From assembly GCA_027071315.1 (NCBI GenBank), contig JALSUP010000004.1, positions 1 to 47,462 on the forward strand: a DNA stretch of 47,462 nucleotides, given 5' to 3'. The position numbers and the translations under genes are program-made. The DNA is from Sulfurovum sp. GTDB taxonomy: Bacteria > Campylobacterota > Campylobacteria > Campylobacterales > Sulfurovaceae. Shown here piece after piece: positions 31,795-40,959 of this stretch. The notes under the pieces are model-generated. The model worked only from the letters and a program-made list of their open reading frames with translations, was not told where the DNA came from and did not search any database. Each line of letters starts with the position of its first letter. Position 1 is the stretch's first letter.

Positions 31795-32994
31795 ATGTTT
31801 AAAAGATCATTAATCGCTCTTGCAGGGCTATTGTTTGTGTTGACCTCTGCACAGGCAGTCGAAGCCAAGAAAGAAAAAGCACTCGATAAAAATGCCTATA
31901 TTGCAGAGTGGCAGACGATCTATGGCGGTGAAGAAGATGACATTGCCTATGGTATTGTTGCTTTGGAAAAAGGGGATGCTGCCATTGTCGGTACCTGTAA
32001 ATCATTTGGTGCCAAACGTACAGACATTTGTGTGACGCGTATGACTTCCAAAGGTGAAATGAAATGGCGTCTGTGGCTGGGTGGAAAAAAGAAAGATGAG
32101 GGAAAAGCCATTTCCCGTGCTGCCGACGGAAGCATTTTGGTTTTAGGGCACTCTAACTCCTTTTCAAGCAATTATGACTATGATCTTCACATAGCCAAGA
32201 TCTCTCTTGAGGGTAAGTTGCTTTGGGAAAAAGATATAGGTGGAGAGCGTGATGAATTTGCCGGAGGTATCGCAGGGACAGATGACGGTGGTGCCTTGGT
32301 AGTCGGTTCGACTGAATCATACGGCGAAGGGGACAAGAATGTCTACATTGCCAAACTGGACAAGAACGGTAAGCTTCTCTCTGCCCATACAGTAGGCGGT
32401 GAAAAAGATGATGTGGCAAAAGCACTCACACGCACACGTGACGGAAACTTTGTCCTGGCAGGGTACCGTGAGATAGAACGTGCAGGCGATGCCGACTTCT
32501 TTGTCATGAAGATGGACCAGAACGGTAAACAAATTTGGGCAGAGACTTACGGCGGGGAATATGAAGATATGCTCAATGGTGTGACTGCTACGGTGGACGG
32601 TGGTATTGTCGCTATCGGTTCAACGCGTTCTTACGGTTCAGAACAGTCTGACCTGACCGTCATGAAGTATGATGCCAAAGGTAAACTGATCTGGCATAAG
32701 ATCTACGGTTTCAAATATTATGATTACGGTAATGCGGTAGCGACCACACGTGACGGCGGGTTCATTTTAGCCGGAGGAACAAACTCTCTGGGTAAAGGCA
32801 ATCACTCTATGTATATTCTTGCCCTGGACAGAGACGGAGCACTTGTCTGGTCGCACGTCTATGGTGACGAACGTAAAGATGTGGCACACGGTGCAGCACG
32901 TATGAGTGACGGATCGATCGTTGTCGTGGGGGAATCAAACAGCTTTAAACGGGCAAAAAACTTCTATATGATCAGACTGGTTAAGCGTAAATAA
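31795..32994 (+). CDS. Secreted seven-repeat beta-propeller protein
   Basis: 399 residues with a signal peptide (1-21, SAQA). Seven repeats of about 52 residues follow, each with a (Y/L/I/V)GG-like turn then acidic residues (YGGEEDD, LGGKKKDE, IGGERDE, VGGEKDD, YGGEYED, YGFKYYD, YGDERKD), an Asp/Gly-rich strand and a GxLxW strand. The number and length fit a seven-bladed propeller acting outside the cytoplasm, probably as a binding scaffold. AAAGGA precedes the start, 16 bases after argB. Specific function is unknown. Confidence 0.82.
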   Translation: MFKRSLIALAGLLFVLTSAQAVEAKKEKALDKNAYIAEWQTIYGGEEDDIAYGIVALEKGDAAIVGTCKSFGAKRTDICVTRMTSKGEMKWRLWLGGKKKDEGKAISRAADGSILVLGHSNSFSSNYDYDLHIAKISLEGKLLWEKDIGGERDEFAGGIAGTDDGGALVVGSTESYGEGDKNVYIAKLDKNGKLLSAHTVGGEKDDVAKALTRTRDGNFVLAGYREIERAGDADFFVMKMDQNGKQIWAETYGGEYEDMLNGVTATVDGGIVAIGSTRSYGSEQSDLTVMKYDAKGKLIWHKIYGFKYYDYGNAVATTRDGGFILAGGTNSLGKGNHSMYILALDRDGALVWSHVYGDERKDVAHGAARMSDGSIVVVGESNSFKRAKNFYMIRLVKRK

Positions 32995-33015
32995 AGAGCT
33001 CCCCTTAGCTTTTTT
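32992..33015 (+). terminator. Weak terminator after the propeller gene
   Basis: AAAGAGCT, CCCCTT, AGCTTTTTT: a short stem with a T run, just before the thrC promoter. Confidence 0.4.
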
Positions 33016-33018
33016 CGC

Positions 33019-33024
33019 TATAAT
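33019..33024 (+). promoter_or_regulatory. thrC -10 box
   Basis: TATAAT, 57 bases before the preferred thrC start. Confidence 0.5.
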
Positions 33025-33041
33025 CGCATACAAATTAGAGT

Positions 33042-33064
33042 ACGCTCTCTTCGTTAGGGAGCGT
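33042..33064 (+). promoter_or_regulatory. Hairpin in the thrC leader
   Basis: ACGCTC, an 11-base centre, GAGCGT. It lies between the predicted start of transcription and the AGGA ribosome binding site. No T run follows. Confidence 0.4.
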
Positions 33065-33080
33065 GATACAGGATGAATAC

Positions 33081-34547
33081 ATGCAATTTATTGAGACACG
33101 CGGTAATGATGGCAGGAAGCCTTCTTCTTTAGCATTTTCTGAAGCCATACTGAGCCCAAGTGCCAGTTTTGGCGGACTTTATGTCCCCGAGTCACTTCCT
33201 GATCTTGGTGAAACCTTTTTAAGCAAACACCTCTCAAGTCACTATAAAACTTTGGCACTTGACCTTTTACGCTCCTTTGAAATTGATATTGAACCGGAAG
33301 TACTGGAAGAGGCAGTTTCACGCTATGATGCCTTTGATGACCCTGCCAACCCTGTCCCTACGGTACAGATAGAAGAGGATTGTTTTGTCTCAGAACTCTA
33401 CCATGGACCAACACGTGCCTTTAAAGATATGGCACTGCAGCCTTTTGGGTATATCCTGGGAAACCTGGCAGAAAAGAGAGATGAAAAGTACCTCATTATG
33501 GCTGCCACTTCAGGTGATACCGGTCCTGCAACACTGGAGACTTTTAAAAATCAGAGCAATGTCAAAGTTGCCTGTCTCTACCCGGACGGGGGAACCTCTG
33601 ATGTTCAGAAATTGCAAATGGTGACAGAAGAGGCGGAGAACCTTAAAGTCATCGGTGTCAAAGGAAACTTTGATGACACCCAGCATGCACTCAAAGAGCT
33701 TCTTGCTTCCGAAGACTTCAAAGCAGAGTTGGCAGCAAGAAACATTAAACTTTCAGCAGCGAACTCGGTCAACTTCGGGCGTATCATCTTCCAGATCGTT
33801 TATCATATTCATGCTTACCTTGAAATGGTACGTGCCGGCAAAATTGCAATGGGCGAAAAGATCTACCTTGTTGTGCCAAGCGGTAACTTTGGTAATGCCC
33901 TGGGCGGGTATTATGCGAAAAAAGCAGGCTTGCCTGTTGAAAAGATCCTGATCGCCTCAAATATCAACAATATTCTGACAGACTGGATCACCACAGGTGC
34001 CTATGACATTACAGACAGAGAGTTGATCCTGACGGAATCACCGGCCATGGATATTTTAAAATCTTCCAATATTGAACGTGTCATGTTTGACAAGTTTGGC
34101 GCGCAAAGAACCAAAGAGTTGATGGATGCTTTGAGTACAGAAGGAAAGTACCAGTTGACAGATGAAGAACTTGCTTCACTTCAGGAAGATTTCTCTGCAA
34201 CTTTCTCTTCCGATGAAGAGGGTGAAGCGGTCATTGCCAAGTATGCAGAGAACGGCTACATTATGGATCCGCATACTGCTATGTGTATGAAAGCCTATGA
34301 GACATTGAGAGATGAAAAACTTCCGGCAGTCATTTACTCGACTGCAGAGTGGACAAAGTTCTCCACCACTGTTTCCAAGTCACTCGGACATGCTGTCAAA
34401 GACGATAAAGAGGCGCTTGACCTGGTACGTGAACATGCCAATGTAACTGTACCTCCTATGATCACCGGACTTTTCGACAAAGCGGTAAAACATACCATTG
34501 TTGTTGAAAAAGAAGCCATAAAAGAGGAGATGTTGAACTTTTTATAG
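33081..34547 (+). CDS. threonine synthase (thrC): Threonine synthase
   Basis: About 488 residues. PLP enzyme making threonine from O-phosphohomoserine. The N-terminus (FIETRGNDGRKPSSLAF), the PLP lysine motif HGPTRAFKDMAL, ATSGDTGPATLE and SGNFGNALGGYYAKK are diagnostic. I use ATG at 33081, with AGGA about 7 bases upstream, rather than the GTG 18 bases earlier. The gene has its own promoter and is followed by the LysM/3D gene after 17 bases. Confidence 0.93.
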   Translation: MQFIETRGNDGRKPSSLAFSEAILSPSASFGGLYVPESLPDLGETFLSKHLSSHYKTLALDLLRSFEIDIEPEVLEEAVSRYDAFDDPANPVPTVQIEEDCFVSELYHGPTRAFKDMALQPFGYILGNLAEKRDEKYLIMAATSGDTGPATLETFKNQSNVKVACLYPDGGTSDVQKLQMVTEEAENLKVIGVKGNFDDTQHALKELLASEDFKAELAARNIKLSAANSVNFGRIIFQIVYHIHAYLEMVRAGKIAMGEKIYLVVPSGNFGNALGGYYAKKAGLPVEKILIASNINNILTDWITTGAYDITDRELILTESPAMDILKSSNIERVMFDKFGAQRTKELMDALSTEGKYQLTDEELASLQEDFSATFSSDEEGEAVIAKYAENGYIMDPHTAMCMKAYETLRDEKLPAVIYSTAEWTKFSTTVSKSLGHAVKDDKEALDLVREHANVTVPPMITGLFDKAVKHTIVVEKEAIKEEMLNFL

Positions 34548-34564
34548 TTTGACAAGTTGTACTG

Positions 34565-35884
34565 ATGTCCAGAGTTTATTTCACTTTTTGCCTTTTCCCT
34601 CTTATGCTGCTGTCTCTCTCTGCAAAAGAGACAGTAGAGTGCAGGATCGCCACCAATGGTGTCGATAAGTGCAACCCCTACAGTGCTAAACTCATTACTG
34701 CAAAAGTCATCGAATATCAAAAAAACAAGCAAAAACTCATTGTAGATAAAACACTTCCCGTACCCAAGAGATCGGTCAGGGTCATTTCTGTGGTTGACAT
34801 GATAGAAAAATATGTCAAAATAGATGAGCCTATTCGTTATGAGGGAAGTAAAGAGAGACAGCTTGAAAAACTGAACATCGAAAATGCGAAAGACAATAAC
34901 CGCTACACGATTGCCAGAGAGCTTAAAGAACGACGCGAAAAGTTTATAAAAAACCTCGCAGCATTACAGAAAGAAGCCTACGCCAAACAGCTTCAGGAAG
35001 CAGAAGTATGTCTCGATACCAATATCTCTGTTACCCCAAGTGATGTGAACAAAACCGTTGTTGTGGAAGTACCCAAAGAAGTCGTTGAAATAAAAGTACC
35101 AGAAGAAGAGATAGTAAAAAAAGAGGTACCGGAAGAAGAGATCGTAGAAGTCATCGAGAAGAGAGAAGGTTTCTATACGGTCATGAAAGGCGAGACCCTC
35201 GGTACGATCGCCAAAAAGTTTAACCTCAAAACGTCTGAATTACGCACACTGAATAAACTGGAAGAAAAGGCAGGTGTGAAAGTAGGTCAAAAACTGGCCC
35301 TTCCTCTGGAACAGGAGATGGTTGACATTATCGCCAGTGCAGAGTATATCATCAAACCCGGAGACAGTATTAGCGTCATTGCCCGTGATTTTAACCTAAG
35401 CTCTGCAGATATCCTGAAATACAATCGCTTAAAAAGAACGTCTACTATTTGTATCGGTAAAAAATTGATACTTCCTTTTTCCTACAAACTGCCGGAGCTG
35501 AAGAAAAAACTCAAAGCACGTTTGGCAAAAGAGAGAAAAGAAGCAAGACACAACCGCATGGTCAAAGGATTTGGTAAGAGAAAACTTCGTGTGACGGCAA
35601 CGGCTTACAGTTCACACAGAGGACAGACTGATAAAACACCATTTTTAGCAGCCTGGAACAACCGTATCCGCCCGGGTATGAAGATCATTGCGGTTTCCCG
35701 TGATATGCTGACCAAATACGGTTTGAGAAATGGTTCAAAAGTAAGGATCGGTGGACTACGTGGACTTTATACGGTACGTGACAAAATGAATAAACGTTAC
35801 CGCAAACGTATCGATATCTACATGGGAACCAACAGAAGAAGAGCACTCCGCTGGGGAAGACGCTCTGTGGTGATCTATTTTTAA
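34565..35884 (+). CDS. LysM and 3D-domain envelope protein
   Basis: 439 residues with a signal peptide (about 1-20). An N-terminal region with a charged coiled coil is followed by a Val/Pro/Glu linker (about 160-195). Two LysM peptidoglycan-binding domains come next (FYTVMKGETLGTIAKKFNL near 203; YIIKPGDSISVIARDFNL near 258). A highly basic C-terminal 3D domain (VTATAYSSH, then DIYMGTNRRRALRWGRR) follows. The 3D fold is shared with lytic transglycosylases such as MltA and with Rpf-type proteins. It probably cuts or remodels peptidoglycan; activity is inferred from domains. Confidence 0.87.
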   Translation: MSRVYFTFCLFPLMLLSLSAKETVECRIATNGVDKCNPYSAKLITAKVIEYQKNKQKLIVDKTLPVPKRSVRVISVVDMIEKYVKIDEPIRYEGSKERQLEKLNIENAKDNNRYTIARELKERREKFIKNLAALQKEAYAKQLQEAEVCLDTNISVTPSDVNKTVVVEVPKEVVEIKVPEEEIVKKEVPEEEIVEVIEKREGFYTVMKGETLGTIAKKFNLKTSELRTLNKLEEKAGVKVGQKLALPLEQEMVDIIASAEYIIKPGDSISVIARDFNLSSADILKYNRLKRTSTICIGKKLILPFSYKLPELKKKLKARLAKERKEARHNRMVKGFGKRKLRVTATAYSSHRGQTDKTPFLAAWNNRIRPGMKIIAVSRDMLTKYGLRNGSKVRIGGLRGLYTVRDKMNKRYRKRIDIYMGTNRRRALRWGRRSVVIYF

Positions 35885-35903
35885 AATATTGTTTCTCACG
35901 TAG

Positions 35904-35919
35904 GGTGGATTCATCCACC
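35904..35919. repeat. GTAGGGTG-type palindromic repeat, copy 2
   Basis: After CGTAG, GGTGGAT, TC, ATCCACC. It is paired with an inverted unit 28 bases downstream; the outer TAGGGTGG and CCACCCTA can also pair, giving one large palindromic structure that ends the plus-strand and minus-strand genes on each side. Confidence 0.65.
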
Positions 35920-35947
35920 GTCAAAATAAAATTCAATATCGTATAAT

Positions 35948-35968
35948 GGTGGGAAATCCCACCCTACG
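35948..35968. repeat. GTAGGGTG-type palindromic repeat, copy 3 (inverted)
   Basis: GGTGGGA, AA, TCCCACC, then CTACG; on the minus strand it reads CGTAGGGTGGGA. It lies between the convergent LysM/3D gene and ABC-F gene and may serve as a terminator. Confidence 0.65.
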
Positions 35969-35980
35969 CGGGCTGTATTT

Positions 35981-37918
35981 TTACTGTAGATCTTCGTACA
36001 CTTCCAACACTTCCAAATACCGGTCAGTTTTTTCTTCATAGACGGCTTCCAAGGCACTCAGCTCTTCAGAAAGTGCTGACAGACCTTTTTTCTGATAGCA
36101 CTCGGGGTCACCCAGACAGGTATTTAATGCTTCTATTTCATTTTCCAGGGCTTCTATCTCATCAGGGAGGGTGTCGAGGTCTATCTGCTCTTTGTAGCTC
36201 AGTTTGGTCTGCTTTTTCTCTTTTGGCTTTTCCTCTTTTTTGACGTTTACTTTAAACTCCTTTTCCATAGCAGAGAGTGCTTTGACCTCTTTTTCTATCT
36301 CCAGGTATTCGGTGTAGTTCTGGTAAGACTCTTCTACAAGACCTTCACCCTTGAAGACAATGAGTTTTGAAGCGATCTTGTCAATAAAGTAACGGTCGTG
36401 GGAGACAAAAAGCAGAGCACCCTGAAAGGCAATGAGCTTGTCTTCCAAAATGGTGATGGTTTGAATGTCAAGGTCATTGGTGGGTTCATCGAGTATGAGA
36501 CACTCTACATTCTTAGTAAAAAGAAGTGCCAGGGCGACTCTATTCTTCTCTCCCCCGCTGAGCTGTCCTATCTTCTTTGTCATATATGCTTCAGGGAAGA
36601 GAAATGTCTTGAGGTAGGCATAGACATGCATATGGGCACCCTGCACATCGACATGGTCACCGCCGTCCGGGCAAAATGTCTCTATGAGTGTCTGTTCATT
36701 GTTCAGCATCTCTCTGTGCTGGTCAAAGTACCCTATGCTGAAGTCACCTTTTTTGATGCTGCCGCTGTCCGCCTGCAAACGTCCCAGCAGAAGTTTAAGC
36801 AGGGTGGATTTACCTGCCCCATTAATACCCACGATCGCGATCTTGTCCCGTTGCAGTATGCGGGTAGAAAAGTTTTTGATGAGGTTTTTCCCTGCAATGC
36901 TGTAATCCATGTTTTCTATCTCAAAGAGCATTTTACGTTTACTGAGACTCTTCTCACCTTTCCAACTCTGCTTTTCACGCTCAAGTTCTATTTGCATTTT
37001 ACGTATGAGTGTCGGGTTTCTTTTGGCCTGTTCACGCAGTTCAAAGACCCTTGCCTTTCGACCCTGGTTTCGTTTCTCTCTGGCACGCACACTTTTCCCA
37101 AGCCACTCCTCTTCTCTTTTAAGCATTTTTACCAAGGTATTGTGGCTTTTAGCCATAGACTTCATACGCTCCTCTTTTTGCACAAGGAAGTCACGGTAGC
37201 CCCCTTTGTAAGAGACCAGTTCCTGATTGTCCACTTCGACCACACGGGTGGCAATGGTGTCAATGAAGTGTCTGTCGTGGGAAATGAAGAGCAGGGTGAA
37301 TTTCTCTTTAAGAAGTATCTCTTCAAGGAATTCCACCATGTAGACATCGAGGTGGTTGGTCGGTTCATCGAGGAGCAGGACATCAGGTTTTTTCAAAATG
37401 AGTGAAGCCAGAGCAACACGCCGCTGCTCTCCTCCAGAGAGAGAAATGACAGGACGGTATTCGTACTCTTTTAGTTTAAATTCCTGTAAAATACGTTCTA
37501 CTTTGTCATCGAGGTTCCAGGCATTGTGATGGTCAAGAAAGGCAGTCACTTCTTCCAAGCGTTTGAGCATCTCCTGATTGTCAAAATCTTCAGCCACCTC
37601 CAGGGAAAGGCTGTCGTAGGCCTCTTTGGCCTCTTTAAGCTCTGAGAGTTCATTTAAAATGGCATCACGTACATTCAACGTGGCTTCAAAGGTGGGCTGC
37701 TGTGCCAGCATCTCTATCTGCACGGAGTTGTTGATGACCCTTTTGCCTTCTGTGGGCTCCTCCTCTCCCATAATGATCTTCATGAGTGTCGATTTACCGC
37801 AGCCGTTCTGCCCGACTATGGTAACACGTTCGCCATCATTGAGGTGGAAGTCAACATCATTGAGGAGTACTTTGATGTCATATTGTTTTTTAACGTTGAA
37901 GAGGTCTATGAGTGCCAC
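35981..37918 (-). CDS. ABC-F family ATPase
   Basis: 645 residues, two ABC modules with no membrane segment: GQNGCGKST and LSGGEQRRVALA in the first, GINGAGKST and LSGGEKNRVALA in the second, joined by a charged linker and followed by a C-terminal coiled coil (about 540-645), as in Uup-type proteins. ABC-F proteins act on the ribosome or in DNA-related processes. The start is GTG at 37918, with AAGGA upstream and TATAAT at 37944-37949 on the minus strand. The exact subtype (Uup or other) is unsure. Confidence 0.88.
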   Translation of the reverse strand: MALIDLFNVKKQYDIKVLLNDVDFHLNDGERVTIVGQNGCGKSTLMKIIMGEEEPTEGKRVINNSVQIEMLAQQPTFEATLNVRDAILNELSELKEAKEAYDSLSLEVAEDFDNQEMLKRLEEVTAFLDHHNAWNLDDKVERILQEFKLKEYEYRPVISLSGGEQRRVALASLILKKPDVLLLDEPTNHLDVYMVEFLEEILLKEKFTLLFISHDRHFIDTIATRVVEVDNQELVSYKGGYRDFLVQKEERMKSMAKSHNTLVKMLKREEEWLGKSVRAREKRNQGRKARVFELREQAKRNPTLIRKMQIELEREKQSWKGEKSLSKRKMLFEIENMDYSIAGKNLIKNFSTRILQRDKIAIVGINGAGKSTLLKLLLGRLQADSGSIKKGDFSIGYFDQHREMLNNEQTLIETFCPDGGDHVDVQGAHMHVYAYLKTFLFPEAYMTKKIGQLSGGEKNRVALALLFTKNVECLILDEPTNDLDIQTITILEDKLIAFQGALLFVSHDRYFIDKIASKLIVFKGEGLVEESYQNYTEYLEIEKEVKALSAMEKEFKVNVKKEEKPKEKKQTKLSYKEQIDLDTLPDEIEALENEIEALNTCLGDPECYQKKGLSALSEELSALEAVYEEKTDRYLEVLEVYEDLQ

Positions 37919-38024
37919 GGATGATCCTTAGTATTATTTTGTAATTATACCGAAGAGAGTCGATTTTAAGGCTTGATAAAGCTCATCCTGATATATTTCA
38001 CTAACAAATTCATGAGGAATTACA

Positions 38025-39305
38025 ATGCTTGAAATACTACTCGCCTTATATACTATTTATACTTTTATGCGTGTCTACATTGCCGTGATGCAGATAGGCT
38101 ACATTAACGATGAAAAACGAAAAGCCCCTGTGCTTATGCCTGAAGGGAAGTATGTGGTCGCTGCAAATTATGCTGTTGCCAAAGAGAAACTCTCCCTGAT
38201 CGAAATGTTCGTAGATTACCTGATGTTCGTCTGGTGGATCATGAGCGGGTTCGCACTTCTCTCTTCACTCATAAGCATGGAAGGCGAGATCATGCAGGCT
38301 GTTCTCTTTCTCTTTGGTTTTATTGTCATCAATTTTTTGGTCGGACTGCCGTTTCAACTCTACCAGACCTTTAAGATCGATGCTGACTTCGGTTTCAATA
38401 AAATGACCCCTAAAATGTTCATACTCGATACGCTAAAATCTTCGCTGCTCTTCTTTCTTATCGGTGGTGCCATATTTGCACTGCTCGCGTGGATCATTTC
38501 AACTTACGAATCCTGGTGGCTCTGGGGTTTCATCTTAATGTTCACTATTGCCGTACTGGCAAATGTGCTCATGCCGTTCTTCATGAGTCTCTTTAACAAG
38601 TTCTCTCCACTTGAAGAGGGGGAACTACGTGATGACATTACAAAAATGATGGATGAAGCAGGGCTTAAAAGTGACGGTATTTTTATTATGGATGCCAGTA
38701 AAAGAGACGGCAGACTCAATGCCTTTTTCGGTGGTTTGGGAAAAAGCAAGCGTGTCGTACTTTTTGATACACTTGTAGAAAAGCTCAATAAAAAAGAACT
38801 TTTAGCAGTTCTTGGACATGAACTGGGGCACTTCTCCCATGGAGATATCTGGAAAAATATTGCCCTGATGGGTGTACTGCTCTTCATCTCTTTTTACCTC
38901 TTCGGCCACTTGCCGGACGTACTCTTTACCGACATGGGTGTCCGTCCTGAAGCTGGTGTGAAGATAGCCATGCTGATGCTGCTTCTGCCTCTGGTCAGCT
39001 TTGTCTTTACCCCGGTCATGTCATACGTCAGCCGTCATAACGAATATGCCGCAGATGAATTTGGTTCTAAAATGGGCGGTAAGGAGAATTTAGTCTCTGC
39101 CTTGATGAAACTGGTCACAGAGAACAAAGCCTTTCCAAAATCTCACCCTCTGGTCATCTTTTTCTACTATACCCACCCACCGGTACTGGAAAGACTGAAA
39201 GAGTTGGGCTATGATGCATCCAATGTGGTCATTGATGAAGAAGAGAAAGTGGAAGAGCCGGCATTGCCAAATGACGGCATCTTTGCCTATATGGACAAAG
39301 AGTAG
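38025..39305 (+). CDS. M48 family membrane metallopeptidase
   Basis: 426 residues with several membrane helices. HELGH at 265-269 is the zinc site, with the third ligand in EYAADEFGSKMGG. This architecture matches Ste24/CAAX prenyl protease-like M48 enzymes of bacteria, which cut membrane or quality-control substrates at the inner membrane. GAGGA lies 7 bases before the ATG. The C-terminus is acidic (EEEKVEEPALPNDG). Confidence 0.9.
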   Translation: MLEILLALYTIYTFMRVYIAVMQIGYINDEKRKAPVLMPEGKYVVAANYAVAKEKLSLIEMFVDYLMFVWWIMSGFALLSSLISMEGEIMQAVLFLFGFIVINFLVGLPFQLYQTFKIDADFGFNKMTPKMFILDTLKSSLLFFLIGGAIFALLAWIISTYESWWLWGFILMFTIAVLANVLMPFFMSLFNKFSPLEEGELRDDITKMMDEAGLKSDGIFIMDASKRDGRLNAFFGGLGKSKRVVLFDTLVEKLNKKELLAVLGHELGHFSHGDIWKNIALMGVLLFISFYLFGHLPDVLFTDMGVRPEAGVKIAMLMLLLPLVSFVFTPVMSYVSRHNEYAADEFGSKMGGKENLVSALMKLVTENKAFPKSHPLVIFFYYTHPPVLERLKELGYDASNVVIDEEEKVEEPALPNDGIFAYMDKE

Positions 39306-39311
39306 CTATGT

Positions 39312-39339
39312 GTAGAGATAAGGCATGCCTTGTCCCTAC
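39312..39339. repeat. 28-bp REP-like palindrome
   Basis: GTAGAGATAAGGCA paired with TGCCTTGTCCCTAC around a CATG centre, with two imperfect positions. It lies between the convergent M48 and hotdog-protein genes, so it may also work as a terminator. Confidence 0.6.
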
Positions 39340-39348
39340 GAATCAATA

Positions 39349-39912
39349 TTAAACCTCTTCTGCACGTGCCTGTACAAACCAGGTAAAACGTGCTTCGGCG
39401 GTAAGTACTTCATTGACATCCCGTATCTCCACTCTGATCTGAAGCAGGGCACGTCCTTTTCTGGTAAATTGTCTTTTAAATTTCTCAACCGCTTCCTCTT
39501 CCACAAATGACTCTGCCTTTATGGTCATCGCTGCAGGTTTGATGTATTTGATCTTCCCTTCCCGAAGCAGGGGAATGACCCTTTGTTCAAGTTCAGGGAA
39601 AAGACTCTGCAGATGCATACCGCTCTCTGTTTCAGCCAGGGTATACTGTGCCGCAGCATGAATGGTTTCCACATGGTTACAGACAGATCTTTTCAACTGT
39701 AGCGAGAGTTCATTCTCTTTCTCTGTAATGCCGATATGTTTCACAAAAGGAATATCTGTCGCTTTAATGAAACCCTCTTCAAGATACTTGATACTTGTCT
39801 GGTCACTCAGGTATTTTTTAATGATCGTATTTTTAAGTGTTTCGAGCAGTTTACTCTTTGGTAATTGAAAATTTTGCAGCTTATGATTAAGTTTTTTGAA
39901 GTTTTCTTTCAA
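39349..39912 (-). CDS. Hotdog-fold DUF4442-like protein
   Basis: 187 residues, soluble. The segment HVETIHAAAQYTLAETESGMHLQSL resembles the hotdog-fold helix and loop of DUF4442/YiiD-type thioesterase relatives, where an acidic residue after the helix is catalytic. The C-terminal half is beta-rich (RALLQIRVEIRDVNEVLTAEARFTWFVQ). Substrate unknown, probably an acyl-CoA thioester. Family call moderate. Confidence 0.65.
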   Translation of the reverse strand: MKENFKKLNHKLQNFQLPKSKLLETLKNTIIKKYLSDQTSIKYLEEGFIKATDIPFVKHIGITEKENELSLQLKRSVCNHVETIHAAAQYTLAETESGMHLQSLFPELEQRVIPLLREGKIKYIKPAAMTIKAESFVEEEAVEKFKRQFTRKGRALLQIRVEIRDVNEVLTAEARFTWFVQARAEEV

Positions 39913-39991
39913 TGTGGACCCTCTTTATGATAAATAAGACTTTATTATATCCAAAACATTTGATTAATTAGATTTACAAGTGATCTTAGGC

Positions 39992-39997
39992 TATAAT
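39992..39997 (+). promoter_or_regulatory. prmC -10 box
   Basis: TATAAT, 27 bases before the start, with AGGA before the ATG. Confidence 0.5.
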
Positions 39998-40023
39998 TCT
40001 TACTATTAATATAGGAAGTATCC

Positions 40024-40851
40024 ATGACAATAAAAGAGACGCTTCTCTGGGCCAGAACAGAATTAAAAGAGAGTTGTGAACGGCCTCAGTATGAAGCGGA
40101 ACTGCTTTTGGCCTATCATCTTAAAAAAGACCGTATGTATCTCATCACCCATGATGCTGATGTGGTAGAAAATCTTGATCTTTTTAAAGAGACAGTCGCC
40201 AGACGTAAAGCCAATGAACCCTACGAATATATTGTCGGTTCGGCAAGTTTTTATGACATCCATTTGGCCGTAGAAGAGGGTGTGCTCATCCCCAGACCTG
40301 AAACAGAAATCCTTATTGATCTGACTGCGAAGATCATTCAAGAGAAGCAGATCAGACAGATAGCCGAGATAGGTGTAGGCACCGGTGCCATCTCTATTGT
40401 GTTGGCACGAAAGTTCCCGGAGTTGAAGATCGTGGCGACTGACATTTGTGAAGCACCTTTGAGAGTCGCCCGGAAAAACATTAACACTTTTGGCCTGAAC
40501 CATCAAATTACTCTACGGCAGTCAAACCTGATAGATGAGGTAGATGAGCCAATAGAACTGCTTGTCTCCAACCCGCCTTATATTGCTGAAGATTTTATCT
40601 TGAAATCAAACGTGGTCGATTATGAGCCTAAAGAGGCACTTTTCGGCGGTCGTGTAGGCGATGAACTGCTCAAGCAGATCATTGTAGATGCCAAAGAAAG
40701 GAAGATCCCCTACCTCGCCTGTGAGATGGGTTACGACCAAAAAGAGCCTCTGACTTCTTTTGTTAAAGAAATTGGAGTAGAATCCATTCAGTTTTACAAA
40801 GACCTGGCAGGTTTCGACCGCGGATTCATTATAAAATTCCCGGGTACGTGA
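40024..40851 (+). CDS. prmC: Release factor glutamine methyltransferase
   Basis: 275 residues. PrmC/HemK methylates the GGQ glutamine of release factors RF1 and RF2. Motifs are the N-terminal helical domain, IPRPETEILID, the SAM-binding IAEIGVGTGAISIVLA and the catalytic SNPPYIAE. Confidence 0.93.
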   Translation: MTIKETLLWARTELKESCERPQYEAELLLAYHLKKDRMYLITHDADVVENLDLFKETVARRKANEPYEYIVGSASFYDIHLAVEEGVLIPRPETEILIDLTAKIIQEKQIRQIAEIGVGTGAISIVLARKFPELKIVATDICEAPLRVARKNINTFGLNHQITLRQSNLIDEVDEPIELLVSNPPYIAEDFILKSNVVDYEPKEALFGGRVGDELLKQIIVDAKERKIPYLACEMGYDQKEPLTSFVKEIGVESIQFYKDLAGFDRGFIIKFPGT

Positions 40852-40873
40852 TGCCCGTATGAAATTCCAGTAG

Positions 40874-40891
40874 GGTGCGTATCCACGCACC
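40874..40891. repeat. GTAGGGTG-type palindromic repeat, copy 4
   Basis: After AGTAG, GGTGCGT, ATCC, ACGCACC, followed by AATAAAAAAATC and a TATAAT box (40908-40913) that probably serves the next gene. Confidence 0.65.
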
Positions 40892-40959
40892 AATAAAAAA
40901 ATCGGCATATAATAAAATCTAAGCCGAAAGGCAAAGACAAAACAAACAAGGACAAACAA

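Noticed and set aside
36398-37405. A 335-codon open frame on the plus strand
   Set aside because: It lies wholly opposite the ABC-F gene, whose two intact ATPase modules account for the sequence; the frame has no recognisable domain.
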